Both the position numbers and the translations under genes were made by a program. A stretch of 46,556 nucleotides of DNA from Fundidesulfovibrio soli. GTDB taxonomy: Bacteria; Desulfobacterota; Desulfovibrionia; Desulfovibrionales; Desulfovibrionaceae. The notes below the pieces were generated by a model, which made no database searches, was not told the origin of the DNA, and saw nothing but the letters and a program-made list of their open reading frames with translations. Shown one piece after another: positions 23,598 to 31,561 of this stretch. The stretch spans positions 16,565 to 63,120 of the forward strand of contig NZ_JAKZKW010000024.1 of the NCBI RefSeq assembly GCF_022808695.1, written 5' to 3'. Numbering within the stretch: position 1 is the first letter of the stretch; each line of letters starts with the position of its first letter.

Positions 23598-24398
23598 CTA
23601 CAGGCCGCGGCGGAACACCTCCCCCAGCCCCCAGAGGGCCAGAACCCAGCCGCAGAGCACCACAGCCCAACCAACGCCGAGGGCCGCCCGCCGCCCGGTC
23701 TGGGGCAGGGCCTGCGTGCATGCGCCCGCAACCGGCGAGGCCCCCAGCCGCGCATTCCAGTCGCCGCGCTCGTGGCGGACCTCCTCCAGGGGCATGCAGC
23801 CGTCCACGATGGCCATGTCCATGGGGAACCGCGAGCGGCGCAGATGCGCTACCGTGAAGTGGATCAGGAATATGTAGCCCATGGCCAGGAACGCCTCGTC
23901 GTGGTGCAACACCAGGGCGATGTTCAGCCACCAGCCGGGAACATGGCGGGCTGAGACCACCGGGTCCACCAGCAACAGCCCGCTGCCCCCGATGATGGCC
24001 ACGCCCCAGAACACCGCCCAATAGTCGAACTTCTCCCAATATGCCCAGCGATCCAGGGGCGGGTGCTTATTGATGCCGAGCATCCATCCGACGTGCTTGA
24101 AAAAGTCCGAGAAGTCCCGGATGCGGGGCATCATGGAGTCCGGCCCCGGCAGGAGCCCGCGGGGCGACGTGAACAGCACGTGGACCACGTGGGCCAGCAG
24201 GATCGCCACCATGAATATTCCACCGGCTTTGTGCGCGGCCAACACTCCGGCCTGGCCGCCGAACAGCCCGGCCAGGCGCTCGCCCCACACGCCCTCCCCG
24301 TACATCCTGGCGAAGCCCGTCACGGACTGCACCATGAAGGAAAGGGCCATCATGGCGTGAAAGACCCTCTGCGTCAGCGTGAAGCGTGGTATGTTCAT
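23598..24398 (-). CDS. Membrane b-type cytochrome (cytochrome b/b6-domain, formate dehydrogenase gamma-like)
   Basis: A 266-residue integral membrane protein. Four spans near residues 10-30, 53-75, 127-147 and 165-195 carry histidines placed as b-heme ligands (RVFHAMM; AAHKAGG and LAHVVH; VLHHDEAF and LIHFTVAH). A fifth hydrophobic segment closes the protein (about 240-258). This pattern fits quinone-reactive cytochrome b subunits of formate dehydrogenase or hydrogenase type. It overlaps the triheme gene by 4 nt and is the last gene of the operon. Likely role: moving electrons between the menaquinone pool and the periplasmic c-type cytochromes encoded upstream. Confidence 0.88.
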   Translation of the reverse strand: MNIPRFTLTQRVFHAMMALSFMVQSVTGFARMYGEGVWGERLAGLFGGQAGVLAAHKAGGIFMVAILLAHVVHVLFTSPRGLLPGPDSMMPRIRDFSDFFKHVGWMLGINKHPPLDRWAYWEKFDYWAVFWGVAIIGGSGLLLVDPVVSARHVPGWWLNIALVLHHDEAFLAMGYIFLIHFTVAHLRRSRFPMDMAIVDGCMPLEEVRHERGDWNARLGASPVAGACTQALPQTGRRAALGVGWAVVLCGWVLALWGLGEVFRRGL

Positions 24399-25051
24399 GG
24401 CTGCCCCCCCTTGCGGCGGCTGTCCCTGAGTTCACGCAGCAGCCAGAGCACGGTGTGCGGAACAAACAGCAGGAACACGCCAAGCAGAAGACCGTGCATC
24501 CCCCAGGACACCACGGACAGGGCCTTGAACTCCTTGGCCGCTTCCTCGGAGAGCGGTCTGGGCTGGTGCACCACGAAACTGGCGAAGGACGCCCCCGCGC
24601 CCTCGTGGCATTTGGCGCAGACGTAAGCATGCCTGCGCATGGGGTTGAGCCTGGAGAAGAAATGGTTCACGCTGGCCACGGGCTCCTGCCCGTGGCATTG
24701 GCGGCAGCTGACGCCCGCGTGCTCCGCGTGGGTGTTCCGCACGGCTCCGGCGTGGCAATCCTCGCACTTCTTGTAGCGATAAAACGGAATGCCCGCGTGT
24801 GCGTCGGCCAGGAACATCCGGTTGCGCGCCCGGCCTTGCGATCCGGAGTCCTGGATGGTGCCAGGCCCGGTACGCTGCAATCCGCCCTGTTTCTGCCTCG
24901 GCAGAACCTCGCTGTCGTCATAGCGCCCGGAACTCGCCTCATAGGCCTGGTAGCCGACGCTGCGGGACGAATACTCCCCCTGGCTCCATGCCCACGGCGG
25001 TGCTCCCAGCGCAAGCACCAGAACCAGCAGGGCTGTGGCTTTAAACCTCAT
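24395..25051 (-). CDS. Triheme c-type cytochrome with C-terminal membrane anchor
   Basis: A 218-residue protein starting MRFKATALLVLVLALG with a signal peptide ending near AWSQ. Three CxxCH motifs occur (CEDCH, CRQCH, CAKCH), with extra His residues for axial ligation, then a single transmembrane helix near the C-terminus (MHGLLLGVFLLFVPHTVLWL) and a basic tail. GGGGAGGG precedes the ATG. The layout fits a periplasmic electron-transfer subunit held beside the b-type cytochrome, whose gene it overlaps by 4 nt. Confidence 0.88.
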   Translation of the reverse strand: MRFKATALLVLVLALGAPPWAWSQGEYSSRSVGYQAYEASSGRYDDSEVLPRQKQGGLQRTGPGTIQDSGSQGRARNRMFLADAHAGIPFYRYKKCEDCHAGAVRNTHAEHAGVSCRQCHGQEPVASVNHFFSRLNPMRRHAYVCAKCHEGAGASFASFVVHQPRPLSEEAAKEFKALSVVSWGMHGLLLGVFLLFVPHTVLWLLRELRDSRRKGGQP

Positions 25052-25115
25052 GGCGCCCTCCCCTCTTTGAGGCCCGCCCCCGGAAACGGCAGGCGGGCGG
25101 TCCGTCATGCGTGCG

Positions 25116-26393
25116 TCAATTGCCGGCCTTGATCATGTCCACGCTGTCGATGGCCTTGCCCTGAGGCTTGGGCAACTGGGCCAGTGCGTCGTACTTCTTC
25201 TGGAGCGTGGGCAGGTCGTCCTTGGCGTGATGGTGGCAGGTCACGCAAGAGTTGGGCATCTTGGGGTCCTTGATGGTCTCCTTGGGGAGCAGCACCTTGA
25301 ACACGTGGCTGTGCAGGTCGCCGGATTCCGCGCTCTTGACGATGCGGGGCATGTGGCAGCCCACGCAGTTGCCGAAGGAGTGGATGGCGTGGGCCTGGTT
25401 GGAGGCCGTCCGGGTGTGGCAGGTCAGGCACTGCTTGGAGCCCGCCTCCCTGGTCTGGAAGCGAGTCTTGCCCATGCCCAGTTCGTGGACGAGGTGGCAG
25501 GACATGCAGTTGACGCCCTCGGCGTAATGTTGGGACTGCTTCCAGTCGATGTATTGCTGGTGGTGGGCCTTGGAAAATTCGTTGCCGTAGAGGTTGCCCG
25601 AGTCACCCGCCGCGAAGGAGGTGGACTTGAAATAGACCTCCAGGGCCTTGCCGGGCATATACCCCACGGGCCATTCGGCCTTGTCGTGCTTGGTGGCCTT
25701 GCCGCGGTTATGGCAGGAGCCGCATATCTGGGAGGCCACGCCGCTGGTCAGCTTGGCCGGGTTGACTATGGTTGAGCGCTTGTCGAACACCTGGGCCTTG
25801 GGCAGCGCAGCATGCCAGGAGCCGGGGCCGTGGCAGGCCTCGCAGCCCACGCTCGGCTCGAAGGTGTTCTTCTGGAGGTCGACGCCCGTGGCGTGGCAGC
25901 CGCCGCAGGCCAGGATCCAGGAGGTCTTTTCCCAGGTGCCCTCGTTGTAGTTGACCCAGCGCCCGGTATCGGAGTTGTATTGGATGGGCGCGATCACCAG
26001 CATCCCGTTTTTCTCGATGATGTAACGCTGCTTCCACTGGCTGCCGATGGTGTAGAGCACCTCGTCGGGCTTGGGTATGTAGAATTCCTCGGGCTTGAGC
26101 TTGAGCCCCTGGAGTTTGGCGAGGTCGGCCCGGATGACTTCCGGGTTGAGTTCGGTGATGATGACGTCCTTGTCCTTGCGGGCGTCGCCCAGCATGCGGC
26201 TGTGCAGGGTCATCTTCCAGGAGTCGGTGTGTTCGAGGTGGCAGGATTTGCACCGGTCGGAACCGACATAGGCTTTCGGCTTGGACGTGACCTCCGCCAC
26301 GTTGACCTTCTCCCCTCCGCCTCCACCGCAGGCCGTCACGGCCAGCAACGCCAGAACCGCCAGCAGATCCAGGAACAAGGACGTCCTTTTCAT
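25116..26393 (-). CDS. Octaheme c-type cytochrome lipoprotein
   Basis: A 425-residue precursor with a lipobox (LLAVTAC; C22) followed by a Gly stretch. Eight CxxCH motifs are visible: CKSCH, CGGCH, CEACH, CGSCH, CMSCH, CLTCH, CVGCH and CVTCH. The opening (YVGSDRCKSCHLEHTDSWKM) is typical of the cytochrome c554-like multiheme family. GAGGAGG lies upstream. First gene of a leftward operon with the triheme and b-type cytochromes (64-nt gap). Probably membrane-tethered in the periplasm or outer membrane. Redox partner and any enzymatic activity are not deducible; an electron conduit is the simplest reading. Confidence 0.9.
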   Translation of the reverse strand: MKRTSLFLDLLAVLALLAVTACGGGGGEKVNVAEVTSKPKAYVGSDRCKSCHLEHTDSWKMTLHSRMLGDARKDKDVIITELNPEVIRADLAKLQGLKLKPEEFYIPKPDEVLYTIGSQWKQRYIIEKNGMLVIAPIQYNSDTGRWVNYNEGTWEKTSWILACGGCHATGVDLQKNTFEPSVGCEACHGPGSWHAALPKAQVFDKRSTIVNPAKLTSGVASQICGSCHNRGKATKHDKAEWPVGYMPGKALEVYFKSTSFAAGDSGNLYGNEFSKAHHQQYIDWKQSQHYAEGVNCMSCHLVHELGMGKTRFQTREAGSKQCLTCHTRTASNQAHAIHSFGNCVGCHMPRIVKSAESGDLHSHVFKVLLPKETIKDPKMPNSCVTCHHHAKDDLPTLQKKYDALAQLPKPQGKAIDSVDMIKAGN

Positions 26394-26598
26394 ATGCCGA
26401 TCCTCCTCGGTTGACTCTACCCGATACGCTTACCCCCAATCCATTTATAAAACTGATCCGATTGGACCAGTAAGACACCCGAAGAAACATGGTGTCAAGC
26501 TCCAACATTGAGAACACACCCGGAGGGGTGTCCGCTTAACACATTGAAATGTTTGGTGGAGTTAGCGACTGTCGCCCGCCGGACCTCAGTGTTTCCCG
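26394..26598 (-). promoter_or_regulatory. Leader and candidate promoter region of the octaheme cytochrome operon
   Basis: About 200 bases without a gene. Read leftward it contains TTGACA at about 26491-26496 but only a poor -10 (TCTTAC) at 17-nt spacing, and a TATAAA nearer the gene. A promoter is expected here because the preceding gene ends in a strong terminator. Confidence 0.3.
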
Positions 26599-26632
26599 GA
26601 AAAAGGGGCGGCCGGCTGAAGCCGGCCGCCCC
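26599..26632 (-). terminator. Strong rho-independent terminator of the decaheme cytochrome gene
   Basis: A perfect 12-bp stem (26605-26616 with 26621-26632) with a 4-nt loop, followed leftward by five T. It lies about 24 nt after the decaheme stop and separates that gene from the octaheme operon. Confidence 0.9.
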
Positions 26633-26655
26633 CCTGAAGGCTCGTCACACCGCGC

Positions 26656-28281
26656 CTAGAGGCGAGTGAAGTTGTGGCACTTGGAGCAATCGTACTTCCT
26701 GTCAGTCACGTGCTTGGAGTGGACCTTGGTGAAGCGCTCGGTCGCGGTCCACTCCCCTGAATTATCCCCGTGGCAGCCGCTGCTGCAGGTGCTCAGGTTG
26801 GGGTTCTTGAGGGCGTAGCCCAGGGTGGTGAAGTCCACGGGCTTCGGCTGCCCGGGCGCGACGTGGCACGTGGCGCAGGCCAGAGCCTGGGTGCGGGGGC
26901 GCACGCCGTGGTAGATGCCCTGAAGCCGCTCGGTGTCGGCGAACTGGTAGCCATTGGGCAACGTCCAGCCCACGGCCGCCACGCCCTGCAGGATGGCCTG
27001 GTTCACGTCGGCAGTCTGGAAGAGGATGCCCATCTTGAGCGGCAGCAGGCGCCCGGTGGCGGGATCGACGGGCTGCTTGGCCAGGTGGCGCTTGAGCGGG
27101 ATCAGCTTGGAGGGCTTGTCGTTCACGCCGCCCACGGGGCCGGCCATGAGGGTGCGCCCGTTGGCCTGCGGGGCGACGGGGTCGCCGAACTTGTAGAAGG
27201 TGCTCGTGCCGTTGGACCAGCCGTAGGTGGGGGTCACGTTGGACTGGAACTGGATCCAGGGCTCGTAGAGCCGGGCCGCGTTGACCTGGGGCGTGTTCGA
27301 GTAGTCGCGGAACATGTCGGTGGGGGTCGCCGACGCGAACGTGGGGATGTGGCAGGTCTGGCAGGCGACCTTCTCCGCGTGCTTGTTGAGCCGGCTGAGA
27401 TTGGCGGTATTCGTGTGCGGCGTGGCGGTATGGCAGCCGCCCATGGTGCAGCTCACGGGCTGGGCCGGGTTGTCCACTTCACGCAGGTCGGTGCCTCGCC
27501 CGCCGATGCGGTGGCTGGATGTCTTGTGGCAGGTGGCGCAGGTGAACTTCTGCCCGTCGGCGGACATGTGCACGTCATGCGTGAAGGGCGGGTTGGTCAG
27601 AATGGGCTCGATGTCGCCACGCTTGTTGTTGTTGCCGCCCCCGGACTTGACGTGGCAGCGCAGGCAGGCGTCGCGGCCGGGCTTGCCGATGTCGGCCGCG
27701 GCCTGCTTGGCGCTCACGCCCATGGCGGCCACGTCCGGCACGAAGTGCGCGGTGCCGCCCTCCAACGAGACGGTGCGCTTGTATTTGACTGAATGGCACA
27801 TCAGGCAGTCGATGTTGGTCAGCGTCGGGTTGGCCAGCTCGGCGGTGTCGAGCTTCTTGCCCTTGCCCACATGGCAGGCGGCGCAGCCGCCGTCCACGGC
27901 CTTGCCGTCCACGTTGGTCAGCTTGGCGAGCCAGTTGAAGTCCGGGTAGATGCAGTAATCGTTGATGCCCCCCAGCTTGCCCACGTCGCCGGTGAGGTTT
28001 GAGACTCCGCCCGCGTCGCCCCGCCAGCGGTAGTGCGCCGAGGCCCCCATGGCGGCGGCCTGGGTCTGGTGACACTTCAGGCAGGTGGCGGTGATGTTGT
28101 TGGGGTCCAGCCCGCCCACACGCGCGGCGTGGCTGCCGGTCAGGTGCGTCGCCGCGGCGATGCCGGGCACCGTCAGGAGGAGAAGGTCGTCTACAGCGAG
28201 CGCCGGGGTGGCCATGGCGCCCGACCAGGAGAGGGATATGCCGGCCAGAGTGAGGAGGAGATACAGCGCCTGTCTGCTCAT
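26656..28281 (-). CDS. Decaheme c-type cytochrome, exported
   Basis: A 541-residue precursor starting MSRQALYLLLTLAGISLSW with a signal peptide ending near ALA. Eight standard CxxCH sites occur (CLKCH, CAACH, CLMCH, CLRCH, CATCH, CQTCH, CATCH, CSKCH) plus two with wider spacing, CTMGGCH (CX4CH) and CSSGCH (CX3CH), giving ten likely hemes. CX4CH sites are known from sulfate-reducer cytochromes. The start was chosen because the signal peptide follows at once; the ribosome site is weak (GGATGG). A longer frame to 28347 is not supported. Own transcription unit. Likely periplasmic or surface electron carrier; no substrate can be named. Confidence 0.9.
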   Translation of the reverse strand: MSRQALYLLLTLAGISLSWSGAMATPALAVDDLLLLTVPGIAAATHLTGSHAARVGGLDPNNITATCLKCHQTQAAAMGASAHYRWRGDAGGVSNLTGDVGKLGGINDYCIYPDFNWLAKLTNVDGKAVDGGCAACHVGKGKKLDTAELANPTLTNIDCLMCHSVKYKRTVSLEGGTAHFVPDVAAMGVSAKQAAADIGKPGRDACLRCHVKSGGGNNNKRGDIEPILTNPPFTHDVHMSADGQKFTCATCHKTSSHRIGGRGTDLREVDNPAQPVSCTMGGCHTATPHTNTANLSRLNKHAEKVACQTCHIPTFASATPTDMFRDYSNTPQVNAARLYEPWIQFQSNVTPTYGWSNGTSTFYKFGDPVAPQANGRTLMAGPVGGVNDKPSKLIPLKRHLAKQPVDPATGRLLPLKMGILFQTADVNQAILQGVAAVGWTLPNGYQFADTERLQGIYHGVRPRTQALACATCHVAPGQPKPVDFTTLGYALKNPNLSTCSSGCHGDNSGEWTATERFTKVHSKHVTDRKYDCSKCHNFTRL

Positions 28282-28925
28282 AAAGCACCATCCGGGATAT
28301 GGGGTCGTTGAAGGCCCGGCCCCCGCCGATCCAACAGGGCGGGACAATCAACCGGGCCTCGGAAATGCTGACGGCCCCACCCTAGGAAAATAGGAATCGA
28401 CTGACAAGATTAAATCTGCGCCGATGTATTGTGTTCATCTATTCTTCATGGTATAGAGAAAAATTTCACTATAAACACCTATCCGCGAACGGAATTCCCT
28501 CTCCCCCCCCCGGTAACCGCCATTCAGGCTGAGGCTATCCGCTGCGCAGCCAGGTCCGCGGATTGGAGCGCTCACTCACGAAGCCCCTCGCGCGCGCCGG
28601 GTCTGCCGCCGAGGGCGGTGCGGACCGCCGGCAAGGCCAACGGGGCGACGACATCATCCGGGTGGCGCCCCTCGGGTTGCGCGGCGGTTTGCGGCCTCCG
28701 AACGCTTACGGCCCGGCAGATTCATGCTCCCAAATAGCTGGCCGTTCCAAGGCGTTTCACATCCCGGAAAACCGAAGGAGCGGATGCACAAAGGCCGGAG
28801 AGGACAAGCGCGCGGGGTGCCCAAGCGCCCGGAATCACGATACCGTCTGTGGTGCGGGGGAATCGCAAGCGGCTCAAGGACGGCAGGCTCCTCATCGATT
28901 CAAGCTGCCCTTGTCGGATGTCCCC
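28282..28925. other. Intergenic region between divergent transcription units
   Basis: About 640 bases between the decaheme start (leftward) and the Mn riboswitch promoter (rightward). It contains AT-rich sequence at 28.38-28.49 kb where the decaheme promoter probably lies, and a C-rich run near 28500-28511. I see no supportable gene or RNA in it. Confidence 0.5.
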
Positions 28926-28955
28926 TTGACATTGGCCGGGGTATTCATATCTAAT
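28926..28955 (+). promoter_or_regulatory. Sigma-70-type promoter of the riboswitch transcript
   Basis: A perfect -35 TTGACA (28926-28931) and a near-perfect -10 TCTAAT (28950-28955) at 18-nt spacing. The predicted transcript start, about 28962, falls just before the first stem of the riboswitch, which strongly supports the pairing. Confidence 0.85.
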
Positions 28956-28965
28956 GGACCTGTCT

Positions 28966-29062
28966 GAAGGGGAGTAGCTCTTCCGGGCAAGGTCAACAAT
29001 ACTGGCGTCGATAACCCGGCGCTTGGCCTTGCCGTCGGCCCCAACCGATGAGCGAGACCTTC
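28966..29062 (+). promoter_or_regulatory. yybP-ykoY manganese riboswitch aptamer
   Basis: The conserved GGGGAGTAGC box follows the 5' strand of P1 (GAAGG, 28966-28970). GGCAAGG pairs with a later CCTTGCC. The 3' conserved GCGAGACC leads into the P1 3' strand CCTTC (29058-29062). This matches the yybP-ykoY class, known to bind Mn2+. The P1 3' strand is also part of the 5' arm of the following terminator, so ligand-stabilised P1 should prevent termination, making it an ON switch. It precedes the Tim44-like gene; a TerC-family gene, the classic target of this class, lies 2.5 kb further on. Confidence 0.9.
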
Positions 29063-29096
29063 AGCATGAGTAATCATGCTGGAGGTCTTTTTATTT
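29055..29096 (+). terminator. Riboswitch-controlled intrinsic terminator
   Basis: A 15-bp stem (29055-29069 with 29074-29088, one G-T pair) around a GTAA loop, followed by TTTTATTT. Its 5' arm includes the 3' strand of riboswitch P1, so aptamer and terminator folds exclude each other. Confidence 0.9.
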
Positions 29097-29133
29097 CGGG
29101 ACCTCCAGCCAAACCTGGCACCCCGGAGGTTCC

Positions 29134-30165
29134 ATGCGAAAAAGTCTTTTTTTTCCCACACGTCCTGAGCCGAGCGTTCCCGGCTTACGCACGACAGCCG
29201 TCGTTCTTGCCGCCCGTCCTCCTGCGGACATGATGCGCTGGTTGTGCGCCCCTCTCGTCGCGCTCGCCGTTCTCCTCATGTCGATCGATCTTGCAGAGGC
29301 CAAGCGGATGGGCGGGGGCAGCTCGTTCGGCAGCAAGGATTCCTACTCCAAGAGCTATGACAAGCCGACGCCCCCGAACAAGAACATGACCACGGATCGC
29401 CAAACCACGCCGAACCAGCAGGCGGCGCCTGGAGGATTCATGTCCAAGTTCGGCGGGATCGGCGGCATGCTAGGCGGCCTGCTGATAGGCGGCATGCTCG
29501 GATCGCTCCTGTTCGGCGGTGTCGGCGGAGGCTTCGGCATTCTGGAGATCCTCCTGCTCGGCGTAGCCGGATTCATGCTCTTCAGGTTCATCCGCTCGCG
29601 GAGGGCCGCCCAGGCTGGTCAGGCGGCCCAGATGGAGCAGGCCGCGCCCGCGGGGGGATACAGGTTTGCCTACGCCCACGCTCCGGCGGGCGGCCACGAC
29701 GCTGGCGGGAGCACCGACGGCTGGGCCTCCGTGCGCTCGACCCCTGGCGGAACGGGCGGTTCGGCGAATATCGCGCCGCCCGTCATGCCCGCCGGCCTCG
29801 ACGAGGCGGAATTCCTGGCCGGGGCAAAGGCCCTGTATTCCAGGCTCCAGGCGTCCTGGGACCGCCGCGACCTGGAAGACATCCGTGGCTTCACCAGCCC
29901 CGAGGTGTTTGCCGAGATATCCCGCCAGGCAAAGGAAGACCCGGCTCCCGGCAAAACCGACATCCTGATGGTCGAAGCGCGCGTGATCGAGGCAGGCACG
30001 CAGGGATCGCAGACCGTGATATCGGTTCTGTATGATGCCCTGCTCCGAGAGGACCAGACGGATACCCGGTCCACGCAGGTGAGGGAAGTCTGGCACATCC
30101 GCAGGGATGAGTCAGCGTCCAACCCCCAGTGGACCCTCGAGGGAATCCAACAACTGGCCAACTGA
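29134..30165 (+). CDS. Tim44-like domain membrane protein under Mn riboswitch control
   Basis: A 343-residue protein. GGAGG lies 4 nt before the ATG at 29134; the hydrophobic signal or anchor (about 34-55, ending LAEAKRMGGG) begins only at residue 33, so a start at 29230 is possible but has no ribosome site. After a Ser/Lys/Pro-rich linker comes a Gly/Leu membrane region (about 111-150; MLGGLLIGGMLGSLLFGG, then EILLLGVAGFMLFRFI). The C-terminal 130 residues (from AEFLAGAKALYSRLQASWD to the end) are a Tim44-like domain. Bacterial Tim44-like proteins are membrane proteins of poorly known function. It is the first gene after the riboswitch and probably shares a transcript with the zinc-ribbon gene. 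Confidence 0.88.
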   Translation: MRKSLFFPTRPEPSVPGLRTTAVVLAARPPADMMRWLCAPLVALAVLLMSIDLAEAKRMGGGSSFGSKDSYSKSYDKPTPPNKNMTTDRQTTPNQQAAPGGFMSKFGGIGGMLGGLLIGGMLGSLLFGGVGGGFGILEILLLGVAGFMLFRFIRSRRAAQAGQAAQMEQAAPAGGYRFAYAHAPAGGHDAGGSTDGWASVRSTPGGTGGSANIAPPVMPAGLDEAEFLAGAKALYSRLQASWDRRDLEDIRGFTSPEVFAEISRQAKEDPAPGKTDILMVEARVIEAGTQGSQTVISVLYDALLREDQTDTRSTQVREVWHIRRDESASNPQWTLEGIQQLAN

Positions 30166-30200
30166 CGAATGAACGCCATGAATCATAAAGGAGAAATCCA

Positions 30201-30497
30201 ATGAAGTGTCCGCACTGCGACGTAGACCTCATGATGACGGAGAGGCAGGGCATTGAGATAGACTACTGTTCAAAATGCCGCGGGGTGTGGCTGGACAGAG
30301 GCGAGCTGGACAAGATCATAGAGCGGTCTGCCCAGGATGGCCATGGGCACGCGCAGCCGCGCCAGCAGCAGCCTGTTCAGACCTATCAAAGGCCGGAGCA
30401 TCATCAGAATGATGGGCATCGGGACTATCGTGGAGACAAGCACTACAAGCACCACAAAAAGAAGTCCTGGTTAGGTGAAGTCTTTGATTTCGATTGA
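30201..30497 (+). CDS. TFIIB-type zinc-ribbon protein with His-rich tail
   Basis: A 98-residue protein with AAAGGAG before the ATG. Residues 1-40 are a zf-TFIIB ribbon: C3-x2-C6 (MKCPHC) and C23-x2-C26 (YCSKC), followed by RGVWLDRGELDKI. The rest is Q/H/K-rich (HHQNDGHRDYRGDKHYKHHK) and ends LGEVFDFD. The His-rich tail could bind metal, which is suggestive behind a Mn riboswitch. It lies 35 nt after the Tim44-like gene. Confidence 0.88.
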   Translation: MKCPHCDVDLMMTERQGIEIDYCSKCRGVWLDRGELDKIIERSAQDGHGHAQPRQQQPVQTYQRPEHHQNDGHRDYRGDKHYKHHKKKSWLGEVFDFD

Positions 30498-30540
30498 TTT
30501 GCCCATGACCGGGGGGCCGCATGGCGGCCTCTCGCGAACA

Positions 30541-30580
30541 GCGTGCCGGACCGGCGGAGCGGTCCGGCACGCCTTGCCTT
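30541..30580 (+). terminator. Candidate terminator after the zinc-ribbon gene
   Basis: A perfect 13-bp stem (30541-30553 with 30560-30572) and a 6-nt loop, followed by CTTGCCTT, a weak T tract. If efficient, it would end the riboswitch transcript before the terC-like gene. Confidence 0.55.
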
Positions 30581-30733
30581 CGACTGTGTTTGCATCCGAG
30601 GCAAGGCGAACAGAGTCTCCAGTTGAAGAACGTGGAACGGACACTACGGTCCGTGCCAGAGGCGCCATGGGTTGCGTACAACAGCGCCTAACATTGTTGC
30701 GCATGTGACGTCTCTCTCGCCACATGGGGGTAC

Positions 30734-31222
30734 ATGATGAAAATCTTATGGTACGTTGCGCCATTGGTCCTGATGGCGTTGTTCAATACGACGTCTTTCG
30801 CCCAGACAGTTCCAAACGAGGAGTGCAAAAGATTCACCGTCGTATTTGAAGACAAGGTCACTGCTGTGCCATCTGGAGTTTATGCGGGCGAAAAACGTAT
30901 CGGAACAACCCAGCCGGCAGGGCAAGGAAACGATGGCTCCCAAAAGATAGCCATCTGTATCGACCGTAAATATGCGGGCGCCATAGACAAGCACACAATA
31001 CTGTACTTGTCTGGGGACAAGCTGATGATCTACAATGTGTGGTCAGCCGGGGTCGACCTTCGCGAAGGAGACGATCTGAAGGGCTTTCCAAACAGAAACA
31101 GCGTATACATGCATGAAGCACGAGTACTGTTCCATGCGCTCATGGATTATGTATTGTCATTCGTACGCGAACTGCTCGGGAAGTTGCTTGGGGAGACGGT
31201 CGTGCAAAACAAAACGCTGTGA
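30734..31222 (+). CDS. Small secreted protein, possibly MCE/MlaD-like
   Basis: A 162-residue precursor, MMKILWYVAPLVLMALFN, with a signal peptide ending at SFA before QTVPNEECKR. The mature part has strands reminiscent of an MCE/MlaD beta-barrel (TAVPSGVYAGEKRIG, then a strand ILYLSGDKLMIYNV and GDDLKGFP) and ends in an amphipathic helix (ALMDYVLSFVRELLGKLLGE). The MCE resemblance is weak and no transporter genes are adjacent. Codon use is less GC-rich than the neighbours. Function unknown. Confidence 0.7.
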   Translation: MMKILWYVAPLVLMALFNTTSFAQTVPNEECKRFTVVFEDKVTAVPSGVYAGEKRIGTTQPAGQGNDGSQKIAICIDRKYAGAIDKHTILYLSGDKLMIYNVWSAGVDLREGDDLKGFPNRNSVYMHEARVLFHALMDYVLSFVRELLGKLLGETVVQNKTL

Positions 31223-31561
31223 ACAATCGCCATTGTCCGGCCGCCAGGGAGTCAGCGCGCGGCGTCCGCGAACTCCGGGGGCGGCCGGGGGGAGGCCATG
31301 CAACCAGTCCGCATGCTGGTCCGTCCAGCAAACAGCCGCTATGTTTGATGCTGTCGTTGGACACGCTTCTTCCCTTGTCGTACTAGTCAGGCTCACTCCG
31401 CAACTCCGTATGCGGCAGGAAGTGCCCGCCGTCCGATAGGCAGGCGCGCCCCGGCGTGCGGCATGCCCGCCGGACTGGATCCCGGCCCGCCATTCCAAGG
31501 CGGCGGCGCAAACGCCGAAACGGCACAAACAAGCTGCCCGAAAATAACTGGAGACCAAAAA
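31223..31561. other. Intergenic region before the TerC-family gene
   Basis: About 340 bases with no supported gene. A GGCCGCC/GGCGGCC inverted repeat spans about 31238-31287. I looked for a second yybP-ykoY aptamer here and did not find its conserved boxes. Confidence 0.5.

Noticed and set aside
31223-31561. Possible second Mn riboswitch directly before the TerC-family gene
   Set aside because: The conserved GGGGAGTAGC and GCGAGACC boxes are absent.
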